Part shown: positions 16,902-25,680 of the stretch, one piece after another | Layout of the letters: each line of letters begins with the position of its first letter | Numbering within the stretch: the stretch's first letter is position 1 | Origin: Anaerolineales bacterium | Lineage (GTDB): Bacteria; Chloroflexota; Anaerolineae; 4572-78; J111 | DNA: 64,000 nt | Assembly (NCBI GenBank): GCA_020634855.1 | Contig: JACKAU010000016.1 | Coordinates: forward strand, 62,001-126,000 | Reading direction: 5' to 3' | Notes under the pieces: model-generated | Database searches by the model: none | The model's input: the letters and a program-made list of their open reading frames with translations, nothing else | Told to the model about the DNA's origin: nothing | Translations under genes and position numbers: made by a program

Positions 16902-17843
16902 TTAATTTTTTGTATAAGGCGTCATCAAGGCGGTGGGTTGAGTCGCCTTGCCCAGTAGGCCAGACATGGCCAAAATGGTCAACACATAGGGTAAGCTGAG
17001 CAGCAGTTGCGGGGGAATATTAAAGACGAATATTTGTAATGAAAGCTGTAAAGCATCGGCGGCCCCAAACACCAGCGCGGCGATAGCGGCCTTGTAGGGG
17101 TTCCACCGGCCAAAAATGACGATAGCCAGCGCAATGAAGCCCCGGCCGGCCACAATATTATCGCGAAAAATCCCCAGTTGGCTCAACACCAGATACGCGC
17201 CGGCCATACCGGCGGCCGCGCCGGAAATGAGCACCCCGATATAGCGTATTCTGAACACATTGATCCCGGCGGTATCGGCCGCCCGAGGGTGTTCGCCCAC
17301 GGCGCGGAGTTTGAGGCCAAACTTGGTGCGGTATAACACAAAGCCGGATACAAAGACCAGCGCGAAGGTGATGTAAACTAAAATGCTGTGGCTAAAGAAG
17401 ATGGGGCCGAGAATGGGAATGTCCGACAGGAGGGGCAGATGCAGCTCATGAAACATGGCGGCTTTTTGCGGTTTGGCTTGAGCGCCCAAGATCGCCCGCG
17501 AGGCAAAACTGGTCAGACCCAACGCCATCAGATTGAAAATGATGCCGACCACCACCTGGTTGGCCTTGACATCGATATACATCCAGGCCAAAAACAGATT
17601 GAACAACAGCCCTACCAAAATAGCCCCTAAGACCCCCAACACCGGACTCCCCAGTTGGAAGGAGATCAAGAAACTGGTCAGCGCTCCGATCAGGATGGTG
17701 CCTTCGATGCCGATGTTCAATACGCCGGCCAGTTCGTCGAAGGTCTCCCCCAATGCGGCCAACAAAACCGGCCCGGCCAGCCGGATACTGGCCGCCAGCC
17801 AAGTAACGAGAAATGCCGAGGTTAGAATTTGTTCCAGTCCCAT
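16902..17843 (-). CDS. BMP-type (nucleoside-like) ABC transporter permease 2
   Basis: A 313-residue integral membrane protein with about nine hydrophobic segments and the signature of nucleoside-type (BmpA-associated, YufQ-like) permeases: LAALGETFDELAGVLNIGIEGTILIGAL near the N-terminus and GEHPRAADTAGINVFRIRY in the cytoplasmic loop that contacts the ATPase. ATG 17843 lies 3 bp after the stop of the previous permease, with AAGGGA as ribosome binding site. With the ATPase, the other permease and the BMP lipoprotein it forms one importer, probably for a nucleoside or nucleobase-like compound. Confidence 0.88.
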   Translation of the reverse strand: MGLEQILTSAFLVTWLAASIRLAGPVLLAALGETFDELAGVLNIGIEGTILIGALTSFLISFQLGSPVLGVLGAILVGLLFNLFLAWMYIDVKANQVVVGIIFNLMALGLTSFASRAILGAQAKPQKAAMFHELHLPLLSDIPILGPIFFSHSILVYITFALVFVSGFVLYRTKFGLKLRAVGEHPRAADTAGINVFRIRYIGVLISGAAAGMAGAYLVLSQLGIFRDNIVAGRGFIALAIVIFGRWNPYKAAIAALVFGAADALQLSLQIFVFNIPPQLLLSLPYVLTILAMSGLLGKATQPTALMTPYTKN

Positions 17844-17846
17844 AAT

Positions 17847-18991
17847 TTATCCCTTAGGTATGGTAGTAATGTCTGCTTCATTTGATGGGTCGGTTGACGA
17901 TGTAGACCCTAAGCCGGGCCAATTGATGCGATAGTAGCGCAGGATGTCACTGGCCAGAATGAACAACACAATTAAGCTCTGAATCGTAAAAATCACCGAA
18001 CTGGGGACGCCGGCCCGGCGCTGCATCACATCGGCTCCGACCCCCATACCGGCATACAAAATTGAGGCCACCACCACCCCGGCCGGATGCAACTTGCCCA
18101 GCAAGGCGGCCACAATGCCGATAAAGCCCGTTCCCTCGGCCAGACCATCCAACAGCCGAAATTGAACGCCCAATACTTCAACCAGTCCGGCCCAAGCGCC
18201 CAGCCCGCCGGCCACAAACGCCGCCAGAATTAGCCGGTTTTCGACATTGATGCCGCCGTAACGGGCCGCTCGCGGGCTTAGGCCGGCCACAATCAGCTGA
18301 TACCCCAGCGGCGTCTTGCGCAGGATCAGCCACACCACCAAGGCCGCGACCAAGGCCGCCAGGATGCCGGCGTGAGCGCGGGTACCGGGAATGATAAAGG
18401 GCAAGGCGGTGGCTTCGGGGATGCGAGGGGTTTGCGGTAAATCGCCGGGGGCGCGCAGTGGCCCGGAAACCAAGTAGTTGATCAAGAAGATCGCCACAAA
18501 GTTCATCATCAGCGAGATAATCACCTCATTGCCCTCAAACCGGGCGCGTAATATCCCCACGATACCGGCCCAAACGCCCCCGGCCGCAAAGCTGGCGGCA
18601 AACACCAAGGGAAAAAAAACAGCGGCGGCAAGGGGCCAATAGCCGCCTCGGGGGCGGTTAGCAGGGCCACCCAAACAGCCATCGCCGCGCCGGTCAGGAT
18701 AGCGCCTTCAAAGCCCAGGTAGAAGAAGCCTGACCGCCAGGCAAAAATCGTCCCCAAACCGACAAAGATGAGGGGCGTCGCCCTGACCAGTGAAAAGCCG
18801 ATCCCGCGCAGGTTGCCGAAACTTTCCCGGAACATGGCGCTGTAGGCTTCGAGCGGATTGGCCCCAAAGGGCAGAAAAAAGAGGCTGCCCACCAACAGGG
18901 CCGCCAGAATGGCCAGCAGCGTGATGAGGCTGACGGTCAAGGGCGAGTCATTCGGTTCCAGACGGCGTTCGATCAAGGGCCGGCTACTCAT
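17847..18991 (-). CDS. BMP-type ABC transporter permease 1, one homopolymer frameshift
   Basis: Two overlapping frames (ending at 17847 and 18521) make one permease of about 381 residues. The N-terminal part (SPLTVSLITLLAILAALLVGSLFF, AWRSGFFYLGFEGAILTGAA) breaks in the eight-A run at 18612-18619 (eight T on the coding strand; nine would keep frame). The second part (FEGNEVIISLMMNFVAIFLINYLVSGPLR, SPRAARYGGINVENRL) follows the YufP-like family. The start is taken at ATG 18991 (MSSRPLIERRL) behind GGTGGAGGTCTG rather than the longer open frame to 19036. Confidence 0.82.
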
Positions 18992-19035
18992 CAGACCTCC
19001 ACCGGCAGTTGGTCGGCCTTTAGTGCCGCCCATCA

Positions 19036-20521
19036 TTAACCCAATGGCTTCGACGTTAGCCCCTCGGCCTCGATAATCCCCATAATTTCTCCCTGATAGA
19101 TGATGGCGATCCGATCACTCAGCGTTAGAATTTCCTCCAGTTCCGCCGAGATCAGCAGCATCGCCGCGCCTCGGTCGCGTTCGGCCAGCAGTTGCCGCCG
19201 CACGTATTCGGTGGCTCCAATATCCAACCCCGCGTGGGTTGTTCCACAATCAGCAGGTGAGGCTGGCGCATGATTTCGCGGCCCAACACCACCTTTTGCA
19301 GATTCCGCCCGACAGCTTGCCAGCTTCAAAGTTGATGCTGGGGGTCCGTACATTGAAGCGATCGACCAAGGTTTTGGCGTGCTCTTTGACCCGACCTTCA
19401 TTAATAAAGACCCGGCCGACGCCCGTGTAGCGGGCCAGATTACCCAAAATAGCATTGTAAGCAATACTCAAAGCGCCCACCGAGCCAACCTTGCGCCGGT
19501 CGGCCGGAATATAAGCCATCCCGGCCGCGCGATGGGCGGCCGACGATAGGTGAGTCACATCGACCCCATCGACCACAATCCGCCCCTGCTTGATGGGGCG
19601 CAGGTTCATCAGGGCTTCGGCCAGCTCCGATTGGCCGTTGCCATCGACCCCGGCCAGCCCGACAATCTCGCCTTCAGAAATCTGAAAATCGACGCCAGCT
19701 AGTTTGCGGTGTCCGGCGTCATCGTCGGCATGTAAATTTTCCACCTGAAGGACCTGCTGGCCTGGCGACCGGGCTTGTTTATCCACCTGAAATATGACCT
19801 CCCGGCCTACCATCATTTGGGCCATCTCCCGGGGGCTGGTGGCCTGGGTTTCTAACGTGGCAATGACATGCCCATCGCGCAGCACGGTCACCCGGTCGGC
19901 AATGGCCATAATCTCGTGCAGTTTATGGGTGATAAAAATAATGGCATGGCCCTTGTCGGCCAGCGAGCGCAACACCTTAAACAGCCCTTCCGCCTCTTGC
20001 GGGGTTAACACGGCGGTCGGTTCATCGAGGATCAGTAATTTAGCATGACGATACAATAGCTTGAGGATCTCGACCCGTTGCTCGACCCCCACCGAGAGAT
20101 GTTCCACCCGGGCCTGGGGGTCTACGGCCAGCCCATGTTGGGTCGATAGCTCATCGATGCGTTTGGCCGCGCTGGTCAAGTCCAGCCGGGGGCCGGAGCC
20201 GGCCTCATCCAGACCCATCACCACATTTTCGACCACGGTGAAGCGGGGGATGAGCATAAAATCCTGGTGGATCATGCCAATCCCGAGCGCGATGGCATCA
20301 CTGGGGCTGCGGATTTCGGCCTGTTGGCCCTGCACCCAGATTTCACCGTCATCGCGCTGATACAGGCCGTAGAGGATATTCATGAGGGTGCTTTTCCCGG
20401 CCCCGTTTTCGCCCAGAAGCGCGTGAATTTCACCCGCCTCGACGGTCAGGTTCGCTTGATCATTGGCTAACACCCCCGGAAAGCGTTTGGTGATGTTTTT
20501 CATGTCTACGATGGGGGCCAT
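19036..20521 (-). CDS. BMP-type ABC transporter double ATPase, two homopolymer frameshifts
   Basis: A nucleoside/sugar-type ATP-binding subunit with two nucleotide-binding domains. The first has Walker A LLGENGAGKSTLMNILYG, signature HLSVGVEQRVEILK and Walker B LLILDEPTAVLTPQE. The second has ETEGLAGVDGNGQSEL-like Walker A region and signature KLSGG. At this point one A is missing (GGAATC for GGAAATC, near 19303), and shortly after one T (GGGGTTGG, near 19230). Beyond them GLDIGATEYVRRQLL, MLLISAELEEILTLSDRIAIIYQG is intact to the stop at 19036. The start is ATG 20521 with GGAGCTGAT upstream, immediately after the creatininase stop; the open frame to 20548 overlaps that gene. Confidence 0.85.
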
Positions 20522-20522
20522 A

Positions 20523-21323
20523 TCAGCTCCGAAATTCAAAGGTGGCAATTTCGCGCAACATCGCTTCGACTCGCTCGACCATTTCTTCCAGATTTTGCTC
20601 GCCTTCGGCGGCGTTTGATCCGGCCGGATTGCCGATAACCCCGTCTGAAGTCAAGTCGGTGGTCTCCCAGCCAACGCGCACCGGCCCCCCTTCGGGTAGA
20701 ACATAGCGGCAGCCGGCGAAACTATCGGCCAGACGACCCCGTTTCAGGTCGCTGCCGATGTCCTGATAGGGGCCAGGCTTGACCAGGTTAGGATAAGCCG
20801 CCAACATCATGCCGGTTTCGTAGCGTCCGGCGTGAATATCGACCCCCTGAGCCACCCCCGCCTGTTCAGATGTCGGCCCCATGAAGATGTACACGATATC
20901 GATAAGGAACGTGAGGAGTTGGGATCGCTGCCGGATGTCACGGGTCAGCGCGCTCAGTAAATCGCTGTTGCCGCCATGCCAATTCATGATGACCAGCCGC
21001 TTGAACCCGGAGCGGCTGATCGCGGCCGTAATATCATGGACCATCGCCATCATGGTCTCGGCTTGTAGATAGAGGGAACCGGGAAAAGCCACATGCTCGT
21101 TACTTTTGGTACACCACAACGTCGGCAGTAAAAGCGCCTCAATATCATCGAGGCGGGGCTTAATCCGGCGCAGAACCTCCTCGACTAAAAGATGATCGGT
21201 GCCGACGGGTAAGTGGGGGCCGTGCTGTTCGGTGGCTCCCAGCGGCATCAGCACCAGCGTCTTGTCGCGATCGACCTCAAGGAAGTCGGTGGTAGATAAA
21301 TGATTCCACATGCGGATAGCCAT
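20523..21323 (-). CDS. Creatininase-family amidohydrolase
   Basis: A 266-residue protein with metal ligands of the creatininase fold: TEQHGPHLPVGTD (Glu32, His34, Asp43) and NWHGGN (His116, in place of the usual NGHGGN). The family includes creatininase, mycofactocin MftE and a FAPy-type deformylase of riboflavin/deazaflavin synthesis (ArfB). In this operon of purine-like uptake and deamination, a hydrolase opening or deformylating a cyclic amide is likely, but the substrate is not visible. ATG 21323 has GGAGAC upstream. It is translationally next to the ATPase gene, whose ATG follows its stop by one base. Confidence 0.83.
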   Translation of the reverse strand: MAIRMWNHLSTTDFLEVDRDKTLVLMPLGATEQHGPHLPVGTDHLLVEEVLRRIKPRLDDIEALLLPTLWCTKSNEHVAFPGSLYLQAETMMAMVHDITAAISRSGFKRLVIMNWHGGNSDLLSALTRDIRQRSQLLTFLIDIVYIFMGPTSEQAGVAQGVDIHAGRYETGMMLAAYPNLVKPGPYQDIGSDLKRGRLADSFAGCRYVLPEGGPVRVGWETTDLTSDGVIGNPAGSNAAEGEQNLEEMVERVEAMLREIATFEFRS

Positions 21324-21398
21324 ATTGTGTCTCCGTTAAAGATAAAGATCTGGAGCGTCAAAGTTATGAAGATCAAGAATTTAATCGGTACAAACGTG

Positions 21399-21525
21399 CC
21401 GTCCCCCGCAGCACGGGCCTAAAGACCCGTGCTAAAAGAGCGGAACCACTTCGGGCTAGGATTTCGCCAGAGTAGGGCGCTTCAGCGTCCTTCGCTCTTT
21501 TAGCGTGAGGCTTCAGCCTCGCGCT
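21399..21525. repeat. Multi-hairpin dispersed repeat R2, copy 2 (inverted relative to copy 1)
   Basis: It begins CCGTCCCCCGCAGCACGGGC and shows AGCACGGGCCTAAAGACCCGTGCT, then GGGCGCTTCAGCGTCC, then GCGTGAGGCTTCAGCCTCGCGC. It lies in the 378-bp gap between the BMP lipoprotein and creatininase genes. Confidence 0.8.
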
Positions 21526-21576
21526 CTTTGGCCCGGATTTTCTTAGTCTTCATTACTTTGACCTCACCTGGGGGAC

Positions 21577-21669
21577 AAAGCAAGCTTTGTCGCTCCGTTA
21601 TATAAAGCAAGCTTTGTCGCTCCACTATATTTTGGCCCTCACCCCGTCGCGTTAGCGATGGGGTGAGGG
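21577..21669. repeat. 20-bp direct repeat pair followed by short R1 element
   Basis: AAAGCAAGCTTTGTCGCTCC occurs at 21577-21596 and 21604-21623 (27 bp apart), each with the palindrome AAAGCAAGCTTT-like core. Then comes a 34-bp short form of R1 (CCCTCACCCC...GGGGTGAGGG, 21636-21669) without the middle hairpin. It lies just downstream of the BMP lipoprotein stop and could attenuate transcription into the rest of the operon. Confidence 0.75.
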
Positions 21670-21701
21670 TGTAGTAAATTCTTAGCCTCGGTTAAGTTAC
21701 A

Positions 21702-22832
21702 TTACTCGGTCACTACGGTATACTCAATCTTACCCGCAGCCAGATCATTCCAGATAACCAGATATTGCTCCCAGACGTCATCGGGAATAATCTCTGAATT
21801 GTGGTCGCTATCTCCGGCTGACCAATGCCACATTTCGGCGACGGTGGGTTTCCATTCCGTGCCGGCGGCAAAGGTGCCATCGCGGACATCATGCCCCAAC
21901 GTTTGGACCATGGCGCTGAGGTCCATCACCAGGCTGGCGCCCATGCTATCGGGGGCGACTGACGTTTGGTCGGAGTAAGCGCCCAACACTTTGGCTCCGC
22001 TGGCCGAAGCCCCCTCGATAGCGCCGAGACCGGTCACGTCAGCGGCGTGCCATATCACATCAGCGCCGTTGCCGATCATGGTGGCCGCGGCCTCACGCCC
22101 TTTGGCGGCGTCGTTGTAGTCGCCGGTGACCACGCCCAGGCCGGTGGTATCGGGGACGGTGCTCTCGGCCCCGGTGATGAAGGCGTTCATCATACCGCGT
22201 TGGGTGGGGTTGTCGCCCCCGCCGACGAAGCCAACCACGTGGCTTTCGGACATCAGGGCGGCCAGAGCGCCGGCACCGTAGGCGGCGTCAAAGTAGGCGG
22301 CGTCAACATACATTACGTTCGCCGGAATATCGTCTTGGGGTTGGAAGGTGGTGGCAAAGAAAAATTGGTCAGGGTATTCGGGGGCGATTTCAATGAAGGC
22401 GCTGCCAAATTCAAAGCCATGCCCAATGATCAGATCATAGCCATCATCGGCGTAGCCTCGGGTGAACTCGGGGATGTCGGCCTGACTGACACTCTCCGTA
22501 TTGGCGACTTCAAAGCCCTCTTCTTGACCTAGCGCTTCCAGTCCTTCATAGGCCAACTGACTCCAGCCGCCATCGGTAATTGGGCCGGGTAGCAGCAGCG
22601 CGACCTTCACGACGGCTGCGCCTGCTTCGGCCGCTTCAGCTTCTTCGGTGGGGGCCGGTTCTTCTACAGCCGCCTCTTCCGTTGGGGCGGCCTCTTCTGT
22701 TGGGGCGGGTTCTACGGCCGCCTCTTCGGTGGGGGCGGCCTCTTGCGCCGGAGGCGGGCTACCACAAGCACCGAGTACCAATCCGGCCATAACTAATAAG
22801 GTAATGGTCAACCAATGAATGTTTCGCAACAT
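21702..22832 (-). CDS. BMP-family ABC substrate-binding lipoprotein
   Basis: The start is ATG 22832 because GGAGGAGG lies just upstream, inside the longer open frame to 22850. An N-terminal hydrophobic segment ends in the lipobox VLGAC, so the mature protein is lipid-anchored outside the membrane. A low-complexity linker rich in PTEEA units (about residues 28-70) tethers the binding domain. The domain itself is typical BmpA/Med: KVALLLPGPITDGGWSQLAYEGLE, DLIIGHGFEFG, VGFVGGGDNPTQRGM, GADVIWHAADVTGLGAIEGA. Members bind purine nucleosides or related ligands. It heads the transporter genes and is preceded by the deaminase gene. Confidence 0.9.
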   Translation of the reverse strand: MLRNIHWLTITLLVMAGLVLGACGSPPPAQEAAPTEEAAVEPAPTEEAAPTEEAAVEEPAPTEEAEAAEAGAAVVKVALLLPGPITDGGWSQLAYEGLEALGQEEGFEVANTESVSQADIPEFTRGYADDGYDLIIGHGFEFGSAFIEIAPEYPDQFFFATTFQPQDDIPANVMYVDAAYFDAAYGAGALAALMSESHVVGFVGGGDNPTQRGMMNAFITGAESTVPDTTGLGVVTGDYNDAAKGREAAATMIGNGADVIWHAADVTGLGAIEGASASGAKVLGAYSDQTSVAPDSMGASLVMDLSAMVQTLGHDVRDGTFAAGTEWKPTVAEMWHWSAGDSDHNSEIIPDDVWEQYLVIWNDLAAGKIEYTVVTE

Positions 22833-22973
22833 TTTTTTATCCTCCTCCATTAGGTAGATAAAACGAAAATAATATTTTATGGTCTTGTCCTACACAGCGA
22901 TTGATGAATTAGCGATCACCTCCTTTTGGGGTTAATCAATACGAGTGTATCTCAGATTTTGAGGTACACCCGG

Positions 22974-24362
22974 TCAAACCAACTTGAATTGTTCCGCCTC
23001 AGGATGGCGTGATACCAACTCGGCGGCAATTTCATTGTGGCGGGTGATCAGCTTATCGAGATCAACGGTGAGCAGCTCGCCGTAACGGACGATGGCCTGA
23101 CCGTTGATGACCGACAGATCAACCCGGTCAACGCGACACAGTAACAGCGCGGCCAGGGGATCGTGGACGGCTCCGCCCGCCAAACTGAGAGTGTTCAGGT
23201 TAATGCCAATAAAGTCCGCCGCCTGGCCAACGGCCAGCGAGCCGATGTCCGTCCGCCCCAGCACCGCCGCCCCGCCCCGCGTCGCTAACTCCAGCCCTTC
23301 TTCCACCGTAAACATGCCGGGGCCACCGTTGACGCGCTGAAGTAACAGGGCCATACGCGCTTCATTCATAACATGGCCGCAATCATTACTGGCCGAACCA
23401 TCCACGCCGATGCCGACCTTAACCCCCGCATCGAGCATGTCGCGCACGGGACAAATACCCGACCCCAGGCGCATGTTCGATGAGGGGCAATGGGCCACGC
23501 CGGTGCCGGTTTCGGCCAGCAGCTTAATCTCATCGCTGTTGACGACAATGGTGTGCGCCCACCATACATCGGGACCAACCCAGCCCTGTTCAACCATGTA
23601 ATCAACCGGCCGTTGATTGAACTCGCGCAAGCAGTAAACCTCTTCATCCTTGGTCTCCGCCACATGGGTGTGCAGCCTGACATTTTTATAAGAGCGGGCC
23701 AGCTTCGCCGTCTCGCGCATGAGGTCCTTGGTCACGGTGAACGGGGTGGCCGGGGCTAATCCCACCCGCAACATCGAGAAGGGGTCGGGGTCATGGTAGG
23801 TTTCGATCACCCGCTGGCAATCGTTTAGAATGGCCTCATCCGTCTCAACTAATGAGTCGGGGGTTAAACCGCCCTGGCTCCGTCCCAATGATAAGGCCCC
23901 CCGAGTGGCATGGAAGCGGAGACCAATTTCACGAACCGCCCGGATCTGGGCATCTAGGGTAGCGTTGTTGGGGTACAGGTAGAGATGGTCGCTGCTGGTG
24001 GTGCAACCCGATAGAATCATCTCCGCCATGGCCGTTAGGGAGCTGATGTAAACGGCCTCATCGGTGAGTTCGCCGTAGATGGGAAACAGCCGGACCAGCC
24101 AATCAAACAAGCCGTGGTTTTGCGCGCCCGGCACGGCTCGAAACAAGGATTGAAAGAAATGATGATGGGTATTGACCAGGCCGGGCAAAATAGCCATGCC
24201 TTTGGCCTCAATTACCTCATCAGCTTCGCCGGGCAAGTCATCAGTCGGCCCAATGTGTTCGATCACGTTGTCGCGGACAAAGATACCGCCTCCGTGAATC
24301 TGACGGCGGCGATCATCCATCGTAATCACCACATCGGCATTTTTGACTAAAAGCGTTCCCAT
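22974..24362 (-). CDS. 8-oxoguanine deaminase-type amidohydrolase
   Basis: A 462-residue amidohydrolase of the TrzA/AtzA/guanine-deaminase group. The N-terminal PGLVNTHHHFFQSLFRAVPGAQN carries the metal ligands His66 and His68, and the segments LSGCTTSSDHLYLYPN, HVAETKDEE, HCPSSNMRLGSG and GVDGSASND are those seen in 8-oxoguanine deaminases. Zinc or iron hydrolysis of an exocyclic amino group of 8-oxoguanine or a related purine/triazine is the expected reaction. It lies directly downstream of the cyclo-ligase-like gene (12 bp) and upstream of the BMP lipoprotein, so uptake and deamination are encoded together. Confidence 0.85.
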   Translation of the reverse strand: MGTLLVKNADVVITMDDRRRQIHGGGIFVRDNVIEHIGPTDDLPGEADEVIEAKGMAILPGLVNTHHHFFQSLFRAVPGAQNHGLFDWLVRLFPIYGELTDEAVYISSLTAMAEMILSGCTTSSDHLYLYPNNATLDAQIRAVREIGLRFHATRGALSLGRSQGGLTPDSLVETDEAILNDCQRVIETYHDPDPFSMLRVGLAPATPFTVTKDLMRETAKLARSYKNVRLHTHVAETKDEEVYCLREFNQRPVDYMVEQGWVGPDVWWAHTIVVNSDEIKLLAETGTGVAHCPSSNMRLGSGICPVRDMLDAGVKVGIGVDGSASNDCGHVMNEARMALLLQRVNGGPGMFTVEEGLELATRGGAAVLGRTDIGSLAVGQAADFIGINLNTLSLAGGAVHDPLAALLLCRVDRVDLSVINGQAIVRYGELLTVDLDKLITRHNEIAAELVSRHPEAEQFKLV

Positions 24363-24374
24363 TGGATACCTCCG

Positions 24375-25181
24375 TTAGGATTCGGTTTTAGAGGAAGCCG
24401 GCTCATGGCCTGGGGTTAACGAGTCTTTTAAGGTGGTCAGGAAGGGAATATTCTGATACTGGTCAGGCTGCACGGCCTCCCAATCAACCCCGTGGGGTTG
24501 GGGATAAGGCGTGCGGGTCTCGATCACTTCGTCCGGGGTGATGATCCAGTTCAAGGCCGAGTCATGGGCCACCATCACTACCCGATCGTTGTTGACAACT
24601 TGGAGGGAATGAACCGTGGTTACAATGGGTGTATCGGCTTTAACCAACCCGATCTCGCGAAAGATACCCAGTTCCAGGTCGGCGAATCCCCCGCCTTTAC
24701 CGGTGCGGCCGCCGTTACGAGTCACCGCCACACAGCCAACCACTACCAAATCATAAGGTTGCATTTCATGGAAATTAACCTTACGGCCATGCTCGACAGC
24801 CCCGGCCGAGTCGGCCACCAGCTCGAACGGGATGCCCCGGTTTTGTAAATCAACGGGATCCAATTCAACAAAGGGAAAATCCTTGACCAGTTCGGGTACC
24901 GGCATATACAGCAGCTTGCCTTGTTGTAGGGCGCGCAATCGTACCGGAATTTGGGGAGGGTCGGGGTTTGATTTGACGACCTTGGCCTGCTGCCAAATCG
25001 GCAACTCGGCCAGTCGTTGGGCGGCTTGTTCAGCACCGATAAAGTTGGGGATGCGGCTCCAAACCGAGCCAACCGAAGCCGCGCGCGTCTCAAGCAGCGA
25101 CCAAATCTCTGATCTTAGCGTATCTTTGTCGGCGTTGCGCCCCGACCATCGGCCATAATTTGAAACAGAATTATCATCCAT
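24375..25181 (-). CDS. 5-formyltetrahydrofolate cyclo-ligase family protein
   Basis: A protein of about 268 residues, with the start set at ATG 25181 behind GAGGAAG. The family traits are an N-terminal helical region with SRIPNFIGAEQAAQRL, then PELVKDFPFVELDP, and the conserved glycine loop GRTGKGGGFADLE near the C-terminal third, equivalent to the GrGgGyYDr phosphate-binding loop of 5-FTHF cyclo-ligases. The canonical enzyme makes 5,10-methenyl-THF from 5-formyl-THF with ATP. Here it is longer than usual and opens a purine-catabolism operon, so handling a formyl group released from an oxidised purine is possible. That is inference. Confidence 0.72.
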   Translation of the reverse strand: MDDNSVSNYGRWSGRNADKDTLRSEIWSLLETRAASVGSVWSRIPNFIGAEQAAQRLAELPIWQQAKVVKSNPDPPQIPVRLRALQQGKLLYMPVPELVKDFPFVELDPVDLQNRGIPFELVADSAGAVEHGRKVNFHEMQPYDLVVVGCVAVTRNGGRTGKGGGFADLELGIFREIGLVKADTPIVTTVHSLQVVNNDRVVMVAHDSALNWIITPDEVIETRTPYPQPHGVDWEAVQPDQYQNIPFLTTLKDSLTPGHEPASSKTES

Positions 25182-25298
25182 AACTTCCTCTCTCAATCTA
25201 ATAATTCGTGGTTCAATCCAAATTATTATGCTCCGGTGGGGTGGTAACCGGAGTTGAACATTAAAAGTCTCTAAAGGTCACCCCAGTTGCCACTCATC

Positions 25299-25394
25299 AG
25301 ACCTGACAGGTTTTGGGATTACCGTCCAGAGAAAAATCAGGGCAATTCGGGAAATTTAGCCGCATTAAGGCCCGTTTGAAAACCTGTCAGGTCT
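25299..25394. repeat. 96-bp MITE-like element R3, copy 2
   Basis: Terminal inverted repeats are AGACCTGACAGGTTTT and AAAACCTGTCAGGTCT, with exactly the length of copy 1 (10817-10912). It lies in the 500-bp divergent intergenic region between the operon and the MocR gene; its insertion separates the operon promoter from the regulator. Confidence 0.8.
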
Positions 25395-25598
25395 TGTTCG
25401 CGAACAGGTGGTAACTTGAATTAATGTTGGGAATTTGCCAGGGTAGGTTAACGTTGGAGTTTTGTTCGACAAAGTTGAATTGTTAGGGGTAGCACGAACT
25501 TGGTGCTGGTTTTTGCCGGTATAACACCCACAAGGGGTCAGGCAGTAGCTTTTGTCGAACTCAGGAGCGACTTTCTTGGTCAAGAAGTATAGTCCAGG

Positions 25599-25622
25599 AG
25601 TGGCTTTGTGTAAAGGGCCACT
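25599..25622. promoter_or_regulatory. Inverted repeat AGTGGC-N12-GCCACT upstream of MocR gene
   Basis: AGTGGC (25599-25604) and GCCACT (25617-25622) flank 12 bp, ~60 bp before GTG 25681. A related GGTACCACTTTTT lies just downstream at ~25639. It is a candidate operator for autoregulation by the adjacent MocR-type regulator, judged only from position and symmetry. Confidence 0.4.
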
Positions 25623-25680
25623 TATAGCTAGAATAATGGTACCACTTTTTGGGATTTGAAGATCAAAAATAGAGGTAATC

